Positions 34,895 through 42,745 of a DNA stretch of 64,000 bases are shown here, piece after piece (the first letter of the stretch is position 1; every line of letters starts with the position of its first letter). Origin of the DNA: ZC4RG42 sp036676355. GTDB lineage: Bacteria; Pseudomonadota; Gammaproteobacteria; Burkholderiales; SG8-39. The stretch lies in the NCBI GenBank assembly GCA_036676355.1, contig JAKFDA010000016.1, forward strand, positions 11,217-75,216, read 5' to 3'. The notes below the pieces were generated by a model that saw nothing but the letters and a program-made list of their open reading frames with translations, was not told where the DNA came from and made no database searches. The position numbers were made by a program, and so were the translations under genes.

Positions 34895-35203
34895 TTAGCG
34901 CAACAGCTGACACTCCAGCTCGCGTAACCGGTGCTCCAGCGTTTCGATGCGATCGAGAAAAGTCAGCGCGAGAACGAGGCCGTTGCTGTCCAGATCGAAA
35001 TCGCGTTGCAGACGCGCTGCCTGCCGCGCCTTGACGATGCAGCGCGCGCTGAACAACAAATCGTCGGCTTGACGGTGCGCTTCGAAGACGCCGAATTCGA
35101 CGAGTTCGACAATCTGCCTTTGCGCCAATCCCGACGCCCGGGTCAGTTCGTCGAGTGCGATCAAGGTATCGTCATCGAGAAAATAGAGTGGCGCGGATGT
35201 CAT
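34895..35203 (-). CDS. cbpM: CbpM-like modulator of CbpA
   Basis: 102 residues of the MerR-like CbpM family: LDDDTLIALDELTRASGLAQ, QIVELVEFGVFEAH and a C-terminal helix FLDRIETLEHRLRELECQLL. CbpM binds the J domain of CbpA and blocks its co-chaperone and DNA-binding activity in E. coli. Its ATG overlaps the cbpA stop (ATGA), the usual arrangement. Confidence 0.88.
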   Translation of the reverse strand: MTSAPLYFLDDDTLIALDELTRASGLAQRQIVELVEFGVFEAHRQADDLLFSARCIVKARQAARLQRDFDLDSNGLVLALTFLDRIETLEHRLRELECQLLR

Positions 35204-36114
35204 GCAACTCCTCCACGATCGGCGCGCGGATTGAAATCCGAGATGTTGCGCAGCTCCTCGTACAGCGTTTTCTCGCGCTCGGACAGCTTGGCCGGCGTGA
35301 CGATCTGCAGCACGCAATAGAGATCGCCGGCGCCGCTGCCCGGTTTGGGCAGGCCTTTGCCGGTCAGTCGCAGCTTCTGGCCCGAACGGCTGCCGGGGCG
35401 AATGTTCAGGTTGACGCGGCCGCCCAGCGTCGGCACTTCGATCTGGGCGCCGAGTACCGCCTCCCACGGCGCAACGGGTAGTTCGAGGTAAAGATCGTGC
35501 CCCGCCGGCCGGAATAAGGGATGCGGGCGCAGCTTGATATTGAGATAGAGATCGCCGGCCGGGCCGCCGCCGATTCCGGCGCCGCCCTTGCCCGGCACAC
35601 GCAATCGCTGACCGTCCACCGCGCCTTTGGGTACGCGCACGCGTGTTTTCCCGCTCGCCCCCGGTCCCGGCAGATTCAGCTCCACTTCGGTGCCGCGTGC
35701 GGCGTCTTCCAGCGTGAGCGTGGCCGTCGCCTCGTAATCCTGTCCCGGCATCTTGAAGCCGCGCCCGGCATGCGCGCCGCCCGATCGTCTGCTGTAGCCG
35801 CCGAAGTGCGCGAACAGGTCGCCCAGATCGAAGTCCTCGAAGCCTTCGCGACCGAAGCGTGTTTCCCAGTCCTGCGACGGGCGAAAGTCTTCGCCGGGCC
35901 GATAGCTGCCCAACTGGTCGTAGGCGGCACGCTTTTCGGTGTCGGACAGGGTCTGGTAGGCCTCGGATACGTCCTTGAACTTGTCTTCGGCGCCGGCCTC
36001 CTTGGACACGTCGGGGTGGTATTTGCGCGCCAGCTTGCGATAGGCCTTCTTGATGTCGGCCTCGCTCGCACCGCGCTCGACCCCCAGAATGGCGTAGTAG
36101 TCCTTGTATTTCAT
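35200..36114 (-). CDS. cbpA: DnaJ-class co-chaperone / curved-DNA-binding protein CbpA
   Basis: 304 residues. J domain at 1-70 with KYHPDVSKE (HPD) after MKYKDYYAILGVERGASEAD, a Gly/Phe-rich linker (GYSRRSGGAHAGRGFKM), then the two C-terminal client-binding beta domains and no zinc finger. That is the class B/CbpA layout. It presents clients to DnaK and binds bent DNA. ATG 36114 is used rather than a TTG four codons earlier. cbpM is translationally coupled downstream. Confidence 0.93.
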   Translation of the reverse strand: MKYKDYYAILGVERGASEADIKKAYRKLARKYHPDVSKEAGAEDKFKDVSEAYQTLSDTEKRAAYDQLGSYRPGEDFRPSQDWETRFGREGFEDFDLGDLFAHFGGYSRRSGGAHAGRGFKMPGQDYEATATLTLEDAARGTEVELNLPGPGASGKTRVRVPKGAVDGQRLRVPGKGGAGIGGGPAGDLYLNIKLRPHPLFRPAGHDLYLELPVAPWEAVLGAQIEVPTLGGRVNLNIRPGSRSGQKLRLTGKGLPKPGSGAGDLYCVLQIVTPAKLSEREKTLYEELRNISDFNPRADRGGVA

Positions 36115-36225
36115 GGCAGCGCGCAATAATGGTCAGCGATCATCATAGCTACGAACATGCGCGCGCTTGCGGCGTTTATCAAGGCCAGCGGCAGGCGTGA
36201 TTTACGGCGGGCTGCAGAGGTTCTG

Positions 36226-36257
36226 AAAAACAAAAGGCCGGAAACAAGTCCGGCCTT
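36226..36257 (-). terminator. Rho-independent terminator for the 42-residue ORF
   Basis: Read on the minus strand: AAGGCCGGA, loop CTTGTT, TCCGGCCTT, then TTGTTTTT. It lies about 108 bases beyond the stop of the small ORF at 36365 and before the cbpA start region. Confidence 0.82.
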
Positions 36258-36364
36258 CAGGAGGTATTCCGTCCGCTCGAATGCGGTCGGATGAGTGGTT
36301 GATATCGGCTTGCTGCCATTCGACCTTGCGTCGGGGGAGTTGGCCCCTTCGACAGATCGAAACT

Positions 36365-36493
36365 TCAGGCCGCAAGGTTCACCTTGGGGCGGTTAATCAG
36401 CGCGTGACCCAGGCCATTACCGGCGGCGAGCACCAGACCGTACACCACAGTTGCGATACCGGCCGCTTGCAGCACGAGAGATACGATGTCCAT
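36365..36493 (-). CDS. Unannotated-size small membrane protein, 42 residues
   Basis: Reads MDIVSLVLQAAGIATVVYGL then VLAAGNGLGHALINRPKVNLAA. An ideal AAGGAG lies six bases before the ATG. About 20 continuous apolar residues (IVSLVLQAAGIATVVYGLVL) predict one TM helix, followed by a Gly-rich turn and a short basic tail. A palindrome stands just upstream of the ribosome-binding site and a terminator downstream, so it looks like a complete small transcription unit. I know no family for it. It is too short for routine gene calling, so conservation should decide. Confidence 0.6.
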   Translation of the reverse strand: MDIVSLVLQAAGIATVVYGLVLAAGNGLGHALINRPKVNLAA

Positions 36494-36509
36494 TTTTCGC
36501 TCCTTGTAA

Positions 36510-36526
36510 GGCAGCACCGTGCTGCC
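36510..36526. promoter_or_regulatory. Perfect palindrome upstream of the 42-residue ORF
   Basis: GGCAGCAC-C-GTGCTGCC, an 8-bp inverted repeat with a one-base centre, sits five bases upstream of the AAGGAG of the small minus-strand ORF. It could be an operator or an RNA hairpin controlling access to the ribosome-binding site. Confidence 0.45.
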
Positions 36527-36631
36527 ATGGAACGCATTCTGGACGTATGACTTGTGCGCTGCAAAATGAATTATTGCATCGCACCATAAGTAAGCCGTAT
36601 CTTCGCAACTTATGACGTTTTTTAGAACGTG

Positions 36632-36922
36632 TTAACGTTGGTCGCGAATCACTTCGCCTTCAATGACGCGACCGTTCGATCCCGGGGGGCTTTGTCCGAA
36701 GGCATAGCCGGCCGCGGCCTGCTCGCGCATGCGCTTGCGCAAGTCGCGGGTTTTCCACCACAAGCGGCCCCAGATGAGCAGACCGACCGTCAGAGCGGTG
36801 GCGAAGAGCAGCGCGGAGAACATCAGCGCCACGATCAGCAGCACGGCGCCCACTGCAAATGTCAGGATTTTGGTCAAAACGCTCGGCGTGTTGCCGGTCA
36901 GGCCCAATCGCTGTTCGTTCAT
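36632..36922 (-). CDS. Small two-TM membrane protein, 96 residues
   Basis: Starts MNEQRLGLTGNTPSVLTKIL with AAAGGAAACG ahead of the ATG. Two adjoining hydrophobic helices (about 20-36 and 38-54) are followed by a basic stretch WGRLWWKTRDLRKRMREQ and a soluble tail ending GRVIEGEVIRDQR. No recognised family. It lies between the GTPase gene and the 42-residue ORF on the same strand. Confidence 0.6.
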   Translation of the reverse strand: MNEQRLGLTGNTPSVLTKILTFAVGAVLLIVALMFSALLFATALTVGLLIWGRLWWKTRDLRKRMREQAAAGYAFGQSPPGSNGRVIEGEVIRDQR

Positions 36923-37044
36923 TCGTATCGTTTCCTTTTACGCCTCGGTCGGCGCGTGTCGGTGTCGGAATTGTACGGAGTTGGTGGCGCCTAAACGGAT
37001 TCGGTTCCCTGCGGACGACGCCAAGCCGTTCCCGATGCGATTAG

Positions 37045-38529
37045 TCAGCCGGCTGTTGTTGTCCACAGATCGGCGGCTTGCGGATACAGACGCGATAGCA
37101 GTTCGCGCATCGCCGCAGTGACTGTAGGTCGCAGCTCGCGCTCCAGTTCATCGCATGTCGCCCGGTCGGCGGCGCGTTGCCGCGCCAGGCCGAGCGCATC
37201 GCGGTGCGCCTCGGCAACCTCGTCGACGAGCGATCGCCAGTGCGGCGGATATTCGCCCGTCACCCAGTCGCCGCGTCCGCGTCCGAAATGCGCAACCGCC
37301 AGATAGCGCAACAGCGCCATGGCAAAGCACTCGTTCAGGAATTCGGCCGACCAGCCGACCGTGCCGCTTTCCGTGCCGCGCGCCAGGTTGTAGGCGCGTG
37401 CGACGCCACCCGCGCCGAGTGCGCCCAGGATGCCGCCGAGCAGCGCGCCGGCGCCGAAAGTGAATCCACCGGCGGCCAGATCCGCCGTAAGTCCACCCAG
37501 TGCGCCCGATGCCAGCCCGCCGATCACGCCCGATTTGCCCACATCCGCCGGGCGCGTCATGCTGAACTGCTCGGCCATGCGCGCGTGTATTTCATCGGCG
37601 GCGTGGCCCGATAGCCCATGCAGCGCAATCAACTCGTCGGTGGCGTCACGCACTGCGTCGTCGAGATGTGTTGCGAGCGTCTGCATGGCGCGCTCGGCGA
37701 CCGGATCGAGGCGCTCATTGCCGATAAAAAGCGAGTTGAGCCAACGTCCCGCCTGGTCTTTAAGACTCGACGGCGGCAATGCTTCGCGATCGGTTGCCGT
37801 GATCGCAAGCTGGGCGCTCAATACGCGCGCCGATCCATCGAATACGTCCAGATTGCGTGAGCGCCACGCGGCGCGCAGACGGGCGAAAGCATCATGCTGC
37901 GTTTGCGGCAGCACCTTCCCTACGGCTTGCAGCAATTCGTCCTCCTGCGTCCAGCAGCGCGCGAAGGCATCGAGCGTCAGCGCGCCGCGCACGCAGGGAA
38001 ACTGCGCGAGATGGGCGCGCCATGCGGCTTCGTCCGCGTTTTCCTGTGCAAGTGCGCGCGGCGGGCCGGTCTGGTTGAGGAGCAGCAATACCGGCTTGTC
38101 GAGCCAGCCGAGGATTTGCATTTCGATTTCGACATAGCCGGCCGATGCAGGCTCTTCGGCGGCACTGACGAGATAAAGGATTACGTCGCTTTGATCGCGC
38201 GCCGCGCGAATCGCCTGCTGGCTGCTGTAGAACGGCCGGTCGACGATGCGATCCCATACCTGGGTCAGCAGCCAGCCGAGCGGGTTTTCGCTTTTGCGCA
38301 GGCGCTTGAGCAGTCGCGCACTGTCGCCGAAGCCGGGCGTGTCCCACAACAGCAGCACGTCGCCTTCGGGCGTATCGATCAGACGTTGCGCTTCGGCGAG
38401 ATCGGTGACGTGGGGTTGATCGCGCACTTCGCCGATGTCCTGCCGAAGCAGCGTGCGCGCAAGCGTGGTCTTGCCGACATTCGTGTGCGAGACGAGACTG
38501 AGTTGAATCGTCGAGGGCGTGCCTGGCAT
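37045..38529 (-). CDS. DUF3482-type GTPase with glycine-zipper membrane segment
   Basis: 494 residues. The N-terminal P-loop GTPase domain has G1 SHTNVGKTTL near residue 12, a G2/switch region with HVTDLAEAQ, G3 WDTPGFGDS and G4-like LLNQTG. The C-terminal half has a Gly-zipper hydrophobic stretch of about 45 residues (GVIGGLASGALGGLTADLA and GALLGGILGALGAGGVA), suited to membrane insertion or oligomerisation. The gene begins four bases after the DUF2868 stop. Such pairs recur in betaproteobacteria but I know no function. A dynamin-like or membrane-stress role is speculation. Confidence 0.78.
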   Translation of the reverse strand: MPGTPSTIQLSLVSHTNVGKTTLARTLLRQDIGEVRDQPHVTDLAEAQRLIDTPEGDVLLLWDTPGFGDSARLLKRLRKSENPLGWLLTQVWDRIVDRPFYSSQQAIRAARDQSDVILYLVSAAEEPASAGYVEIEMQILGWLDKPVLLLLNQTGPPRALAQENADEAAWRAHLAQFPCVRGALTLDAFARCWTQEDELLQAVGKVLPQTQHDAFARLRAAWRSRNLDVFDGSARVLSAQLAITATDREALPPSSLKDQAGRWLNSLFIGNERLDPVAERAMQTLATHLDDAVRDATDELIALHGLSGHAADEIHARMAEQFSMTRPADVGKSGVIGGLASGALGGLTADLAAGGFTFGAGALLGGILGALGAGGVARAYNLARGTESGTVGWSAEFLNECFAMALLRYLAVAHFGRGRGDWVTGEYPPHWRSLVDEVAEAHRDALGLARQRAADRATCDELERELRPTVTAAMRELLSRLYPQAADLWTTTAG

Positions 38530-38533
38530 CGGC

Positions 38534-40075
38534 TCAGCCCGTCGCCGGTTGCCACACGGCGTTGCGCAGACGCTCGGCGTTCTCCGTGCCGCTCGCGGAA
38601 GTATTCGACTGACCAAGGTCGACGAAACAGGCGGTCATTCCATGCGCGGCAACGAAGTTGCGCCAGATGTCACGTCGTTCGGCCAGACGGCTGTCGCCCG
38701 ATGCGGCCATGCGTGCGGCATAGGGCCGCTCATCCACCAGCGCCAGCAGGCGTGTGTGACGTTGCGATCGCTGCAGCCGGTCGCGCGCCCCGGCGATGAC
38801 GACGCCGTGGTTTTCGTCCTCCGGTGTCGCTGCGAGGTTGAACAGCAGCGCAATAATGTCCGCGCTGTCATCGCCGCGTTCGGCCAGTTGCTGCAGGAAG
38901 CGTTCTTCCTCGCCGTAACGCGTGCCGGCATGCAACGTAATGACGAGCGATTCGCCGAATGCGTTCGACAGCAGCCGCCGCAGTGCCGCAGTGGCGCCGC
39001 CGAACGGTTCGTATGCATAGGGCATCACGGCGGCGACAGCGTGTCCGCCTTCGATGGCGCCGAATGCCGAGCGGTAATAGATGATCAGCGACGGCGGAAC
39101 GGAGACATGCAGCGTGTGACGCACGATTGCCGCGCTCTGCATGAAGGCCAGCGCCAGCCGCGGCAGCACGACGAGGAGAACGGTGGTTGCGGCGAGCAGA
39201 TGAATCCAGGGCGCGGCACCTTCGCCGCCGACGCCGTCGACGATCCGGATGGCTGCGATGTGCGCCTGGTCCGGAATCGCGATCCCGGTCAGCGCGGATG
39301 CGGGAGCGTAGATCAGCGAAAGAATCGCCTGCACCTGCCCGGCACCGAGAAAGGTGCTTTCCCACCCGGCACGGTAATCCAGCACGACGCCGCGCAAGTA
39401 CAACCCCACGATCAGACCGATCCCGACGGCGGCGGCGCACAGATGCAGCAAGCGCACGGTCCGTGCAATCCACAGCGGTTTGGTCGCCGTGGCCCATTCG
39501 CCGAGGAAGCGTCCGAGCGCTTCGGCGAGCACTGCGTTGAAGGCAGCCGATTTTGCGATCAAGCGCTTGATGCGGCCTGACGCCGCCGTGACGAGCAGGC
39601 CTGCGAGAGAGGGCGGGCGGCGTATTTTGCGCGTGAGTGATCTGACGCCGTTGATCGCCACGAAAACATAGGCGGCGAGGTTCCACAAAATCAGACCGAG
39701 CAACGGCAGGGCGAGAACGTCGACCCTGCGGCTGCCGTCCAGCGCCGAGAGCGAAAACCCCATGAGCAGACTCGCCAGAATCAGCAGACCGCCCGCCAGT
39801 GTCGTGCCACGCTGGGCGAGCACGGCTTCGACGAACGGATACCGGGTCACCACCTGCCGCAGAAGAATGTCGGCGCGCGCCGAGAGCATGCGCAACGCTT
39901 TTGCGTCGAGCGGACCGCCCGCGGCGATTGATTTGTCTGCGCTGCCGCGCAGCGCCGCTTTCGTCGCCGCGGCGCGATCCGCCGGCGGAATCAACGTACC
40001 GGCGCGATCGGACTCCTCGATCGCCTTGATCATCAGCACGTTACGGAGTGCGTTTTCTCGCATGAATCGCGACAT
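38534..40075 (-). CDS. DUF2868-type membrane protein, partner of the DUF3482 GTPase
   Basis: 513 residues from ATG 40075, chosen because ENALRNVLMIKAIEESD matches the expected N-terminal helix. A start at 40063 or GTG 40144 is possible. Four TM helices are visible: two near 120-170 (LAGGLLILASLLMGFSLS and VLALPLLGLILWNLAAYVF), one near 225-245 and one near 305-325. A long cytoplasmic C-terminus follows with ALRRLLSNAFGESLVITLHAG and LALVDERPYAARMAA, which resembles a nucleotide-fold region. Tight coupling with the GTPase gene implies a joint membrane complex. Confidence 0.75.
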   Translation of the reverse strand: MSRFMRENALRNVLMIKAIEESDRAGTLIPPADRAAATKAALRGSADKSIAAGGPLDAKALRMLSARADILLRQVVTRYPFVEAVLAQRGTTLAGGLLILASLLMGFSLSALDGSRRVDVLALPLLGLILWNLAAYVFVAINGVRSLTRKIRRPPSLAGLLVTAASGRIKRLIAKSAAFNAVLAEALGRFLGEWATATKPLWIARTVRLLHLCAAAVGIGLIVGLYLRGVVLDYRAGWESTFLGAGQVQAILSLIYAPASALTGIAIPDQAHIAAIRIVDGVGGEGAAPWIHLLAATTVLLVVLPRLALAFMQSAAIVRHTLHVSVPPSLIIYYRSAFGAIEGGHAVAAVMPYAYEPFGGATAALRRLLSNAFGESLVITLHAGTRYGEEERFLQQLAERGDDSADIIALLFNLAATPEDENHGVVIAGARDRLQRSQRHTRLLALVDERPYAARMAASGDSRLAERRDIWRNFVAAHGMTACFVDLGQSNTSASGTENAERLRNAVWQPATG

Positions 40076-40230
40076 GAGCGCGATCGTGCCGCGCCGGTTG
40101 TGTTCCCGCTGACGATTATGGCGGTCTTTTCGCGCCGGCGGCACGATTGCTTCGTCGCTCTATGGTTTGAGCTTTCATCTCCACGCCAGTCCACAGTCAG
40201 CATACGTGGCCGATGATCCTCCCGGCGACG

Positions 40231-40902
40231 TCAGGCCGGCGTGGTCGCCGATTCCATGGCAGACAGCGACGCCACCAGATCGGCGAAACGCTCTCCTTGT
40301 ACGACGACATGTTCGCGAAGTTGCTGTGATGCTTGTTCCCCATCGCCCGATTTGATTGCTTCAATGATTGCCGCATGTTCGGCGAACGAATTGCTCATCC
40401 GGTTCCGAACTCGCAATTGCAGCCTTCGGTACGGACGTAAACGCCGCTGCAGCGCGATGGACTGTTCTTCCAGGAAGCTGTTATGGCTGGCCGCGTAGAT
40501 CGCCTGATGCAGCGTTTCATTGCAGCGGTAGTACAGATCGGAGTCGCTTTGACGATGCGCCCGTTCGCATGCCGCATGCGCATCGTTCAGCTTTTTGAGG
40601 TCCGCCTCTGTCATGCGCCGCGACGCGAGGCGCGCGCACATGGCTTCAAGTTCGGCCATTACTTCGAACATTTCCCAAAGCCGCTGCGGTCCTACTTTCG
40701 CAACAATCGCGCCGCGCCGCGGCCGCAGTTCGATCAACCCCATCGGCGCGAGTTGAATCAGCGCCTCGCGGACCGGGGTGCGCGATACGCCGAATTCTTC
40801 GGCCAACACGACCTCGTCGAGCTTGCTTCCCGGGGCGTACACCCCAGTGGCAATCTTCTCTTCAATGGCTTCCGCGAGCAGGTCTGAGCGCTTCGATGAC
40901 AC
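40231..40902 (-). CDS. GntR-family (FCD) regulator, probable MdcY-type malonate regulator
   Basis: 223 residues: an N-terminal winged helix (about 1-75, with LAEEFGVSRTPVREALIQLA as the recognition region) and a C-terminal FCD ligand domain with metal-type His residues (ETLHQAIYAASHN; FAEHAAIIEAI). The GTG start has GGAGG at six bases. It is divergent from the TRAP-mdc operon with an inverted GTATGC pair in between. Acinetobacter MdcY, a GntR repressor of mdc genes, binds a GTATAC-centred site, so a similar role is inferred here. Confidence 0.82.
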   Translation of the reverse strand: MSSKRSDLLAEAIEEKIATGVYAPGSKLDEVVLAEEFGVSRTPVREALIQLAPMGLIELRPRRGAIVAKVGPQRLWEMFEVMAELEAMCARLASRRMTEADLKKLNDAHAACERAHRQSDSDLYYRCNETLHQAIYAASHNSFLEEQSIALQRRLRPYRRLQLRVRNRMSNSFAEHAAIIEAIKSGDGEQASQQLREHVVVQGERFADLVASLSAMESATTPA

Positions 40903-40957
40903 AGGGGTCCCTCCAGTGACCTTGATAGTACAAAAATCGATTCAACAAATGTAATCG

Positions 40958-40995
40958 TTGACCGTTTGTATGCGAATTCTGTAATGTTGCATACA
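40958..40995 (+). promoter_or_regulatory. Promoter and overlapping inverted operator of the TRAP-mdc operon
   Basis: TTGACC (40958-40963), a 16-base spacer and TGTAAT (40980-40985) form a promoter 95 bases before dctP. TGTATGC (40967-40973) lies in the spacer and GCATACA (40989-40995) just after the -10, forming an inverted pair whose centres are 21 bases (two helical turns) apart. The placement suits repression by a dimer or tetramer of the adjacent GntR protein. Confidence 0.6.
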
Positions 40996-41079
40996 CGCTG
41001 AAGTACGGCGGCTAGAGCCCGAACGGGCCACAACATCGATTCAAAGATGCAGCGAATGCCCATCCATAGGAGGATCGAA

Positions 41080-42105
41080 ATGATGCTTTCTCGCCGTACT
41101 TTCGCCAGCAGCCTGATTGCCGCGCTGACGGTTTTCGGGCTCAGTCATCCCGTATTGGCCGCAGATACGGTCACATTGAAGATTTCGCACCAGTTTCCCG
41201 CCGCATCGGACGAGCAGGGCGATTTCCGCGATCGCTTGTCCCGTCGCTTCGCAGCCGAAGTCGAGAAACGTTCCAAGGGCAGCCTCAAGTTTGAAATCTA
41301 CCCGGCGGGCTCGCTGGTCAAGGCGACCAGCCAGATCGGTGCGCTGCGCAAGGGTGCATTGGATATGAGCCTTGTGCCGCTGGCTTACGGCGGCGGCGAA
41401 ATCCCGGAAGTGAACATCACGCTCATGCCGACGTTGATCACGAGCTATGAGCAGGGCTTGCGCTGGAAGCAGGCTCCGATCGGCAAGGAACTGGAACGCG
41501 TCCTCGACGCCAAGAACATCAAGATCGTCACTTGGATCTGGCAGGCCGGCGGCATCGCTTCGAATCAGGGCCCGGTCATTGAGCCGGGCGACGTGAAAGG
41601 CTTGAAGTTCCGTGGCGGCAGCAAGGAAATGGATTTGATGCTCAAGGGAGCCGGCGCGGCCATTACCAGCATGCCGTCCTCGGAGATCTACAGCGCGATG
41701 CAGTCGGGCGTGCTGGACGCCGCACTGACTTCGAGCACGTCGTTGATCAGCTATCGCCTGTATGAATTCTCCAAGAACGTCACCACCGCGCGCGACAAGA
41801 CGTTTTGGTTCATGTTCGAACCGTTGCTCATTTCCAAAACCGCTTTCGATGGGCTGACGCCGGAACAGCAAAAAATCATCATGGACGTGGGTGCCAGCCT
41901 GGAGAACTTCGGTATGGAAGAATCCAAGAAGGACGATCAGCGCATGGCCGAAGTTTATGGCAAAGCCGGTGCCAAGGTGCATGACCTGAACGAGGCGGCT
42001 TTTGCGAAATGGCGGGCGATCGCGCAGCAGACCGCCTTCAAGGATTTCGCCGGGCGGGTGAAAAACGGCCAGGCGCTGCTCGACATGGCAATCGACGTCA
42101 AATAA
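41080..42105 (+). CDS. dctP: TRAP transporter solute-binding protein (DctP type), probably for malonate
   Basis: 341 residues. AGGAGG six bases before ATG 41080 fixes the start. The signal contains SRRTF and ends PVLAA, so it may be a twin-arginine signal. The DctP fold is shown by LKISHQFPAASDEQ, YPAGSLVKATSQIGAL, GLKFRGGSKEMDLML and EIYSAMQSGVLDAAL; the Arg in KFRGG is the usual carboxylate clamp. First gene of the TRAP-mdc operon, so malonate is the likely ligand (context). Confidence 0.9.
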   Translation: MMLSRRTFASSLIAALTVFGLSHPVLAADTVTLKISHQFPAASDEQGDFRDRLSRRFAAEVEKRSKGSLKFEIYPAGSLVKATSQIGALRKGALDMSLVPLAYGGGEIPEVNITLMPTLITSYEQGLRWKQAPIGKELERVLDAKNIKIVTWIWQAGGIASNQGPVIEPGDVKGLKFRGGSKEMDLMLKGAGAAITSMPSSEIYSAMQSGVLDAALTSSTSLISYRLYEFSKNVTTARDKTFWFMFEPLLISKTAFDGLTPEQQKIIMDVGASLENFGMEESKKDDQRMAEVYGKAGAKVHDLNEAAFAKWRAIAQQTAFKDFAGRVKNGQALLDMAIDVK

Positions 42106-42114
42106 GCACTTTCT

Positions 42115-42140
42115 GATCCGGAGGCGCCCGCCTCCGGATC
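42115..42140 (+). promoter_or_regulatory. Strong hairpin between dctP and dctQ
   Basis: A perfect 11-bp stem GATCCGGAGGC / GCCTCCGGATC with GCCC loop and no T-run. Such hairpins after binding-protein genes commonly stabilise the upstream message and lower expression of the membrane subunits. Confidence 0.7.
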
Positions 42141-42160
42141 GTTATCGCTTATCTGCGCGG

Positions 42161-42745
42161 ATGCTCATGAATCAAGGATCGCTTCTCAGTCGGCTGGTCA
42201 GACGGTTCAGTGTGATGACCGGCTATCTCGCGGCCGTGTTGATCGTGCTGGCGTCGATCATCCTCGTTTACGAAATCTCGGTGCGCTACCTGTTTTCCTG
42301 GCCGACCGACTGGGAAATCGAGTTTTGCATCATGCTCCTCATCGCATCGACCTTTCTCGCGGCGGCGCATACGCAACTGACGCGCGGGCATGTGACGATT
42401 GAAGTGCTGGACGCTATCACGCCGGCGGCATGGACCGCCTGGCGACTGGCCTTCTCCGATTTAGCCTCCGCTTTGTTCTGCGCTTTCGTTGCCTGGAGAT
42501 CCTGGATGCTGTTCCACGAAAGCTGGATCGAGGGGCGCATGAGTGATACCGCCTGGGGCCCGCCGCTATGGCCGGTATTCGGGATCATGGGGCTGGGGAT
42601 GACATCGCTTGTGCTGCAGACATTGATGCAGTTCGTGGACGATTCGCTGCCTGGGGCACTGCGCTCGCGGAAACCGGCGGTGCACCATGACGCGGAAGTG
42701 CAAGCGGCCGAACAAGACGCGGTGGCGCAGGAGAGCGCTCAATGA
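42161..42745 (+). CDS. dctQ: TRAP transporter small membrane subunit (DctQ type)
   Basis: 194 residues with four TM helices. The family signature is in the second helix-loop: FSWPTDWEIEFCIMLLIASTFLAAAHTQ (trimmed: WEIEFCIMLLIAS) and RGHVTIEVLD. The start is ATG 42161 or 42167; neither has a strong ribosome-binding site. The last four bases overlap dctM (ATGA). It forms the membrane complex with DctM. Confidence 0.88.
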   Translation: MLMNQGSLLSRLVRRFSVMTGYLAAVLIVLASIILVYEISVRYLFSWPTDWEIEFCIMLLIASTFLAAAHTQLTRGHVTIEVLDAITPAAWTAWRLAFSDLASALFCAFVAWRSWMLFHESWIEGRMSDTAWGPPLWPVFGIMGLGMTSLVLQTLMQFVDDSLPGALRSRKPAVHHDAEVQAAEQDAVAQESAQ

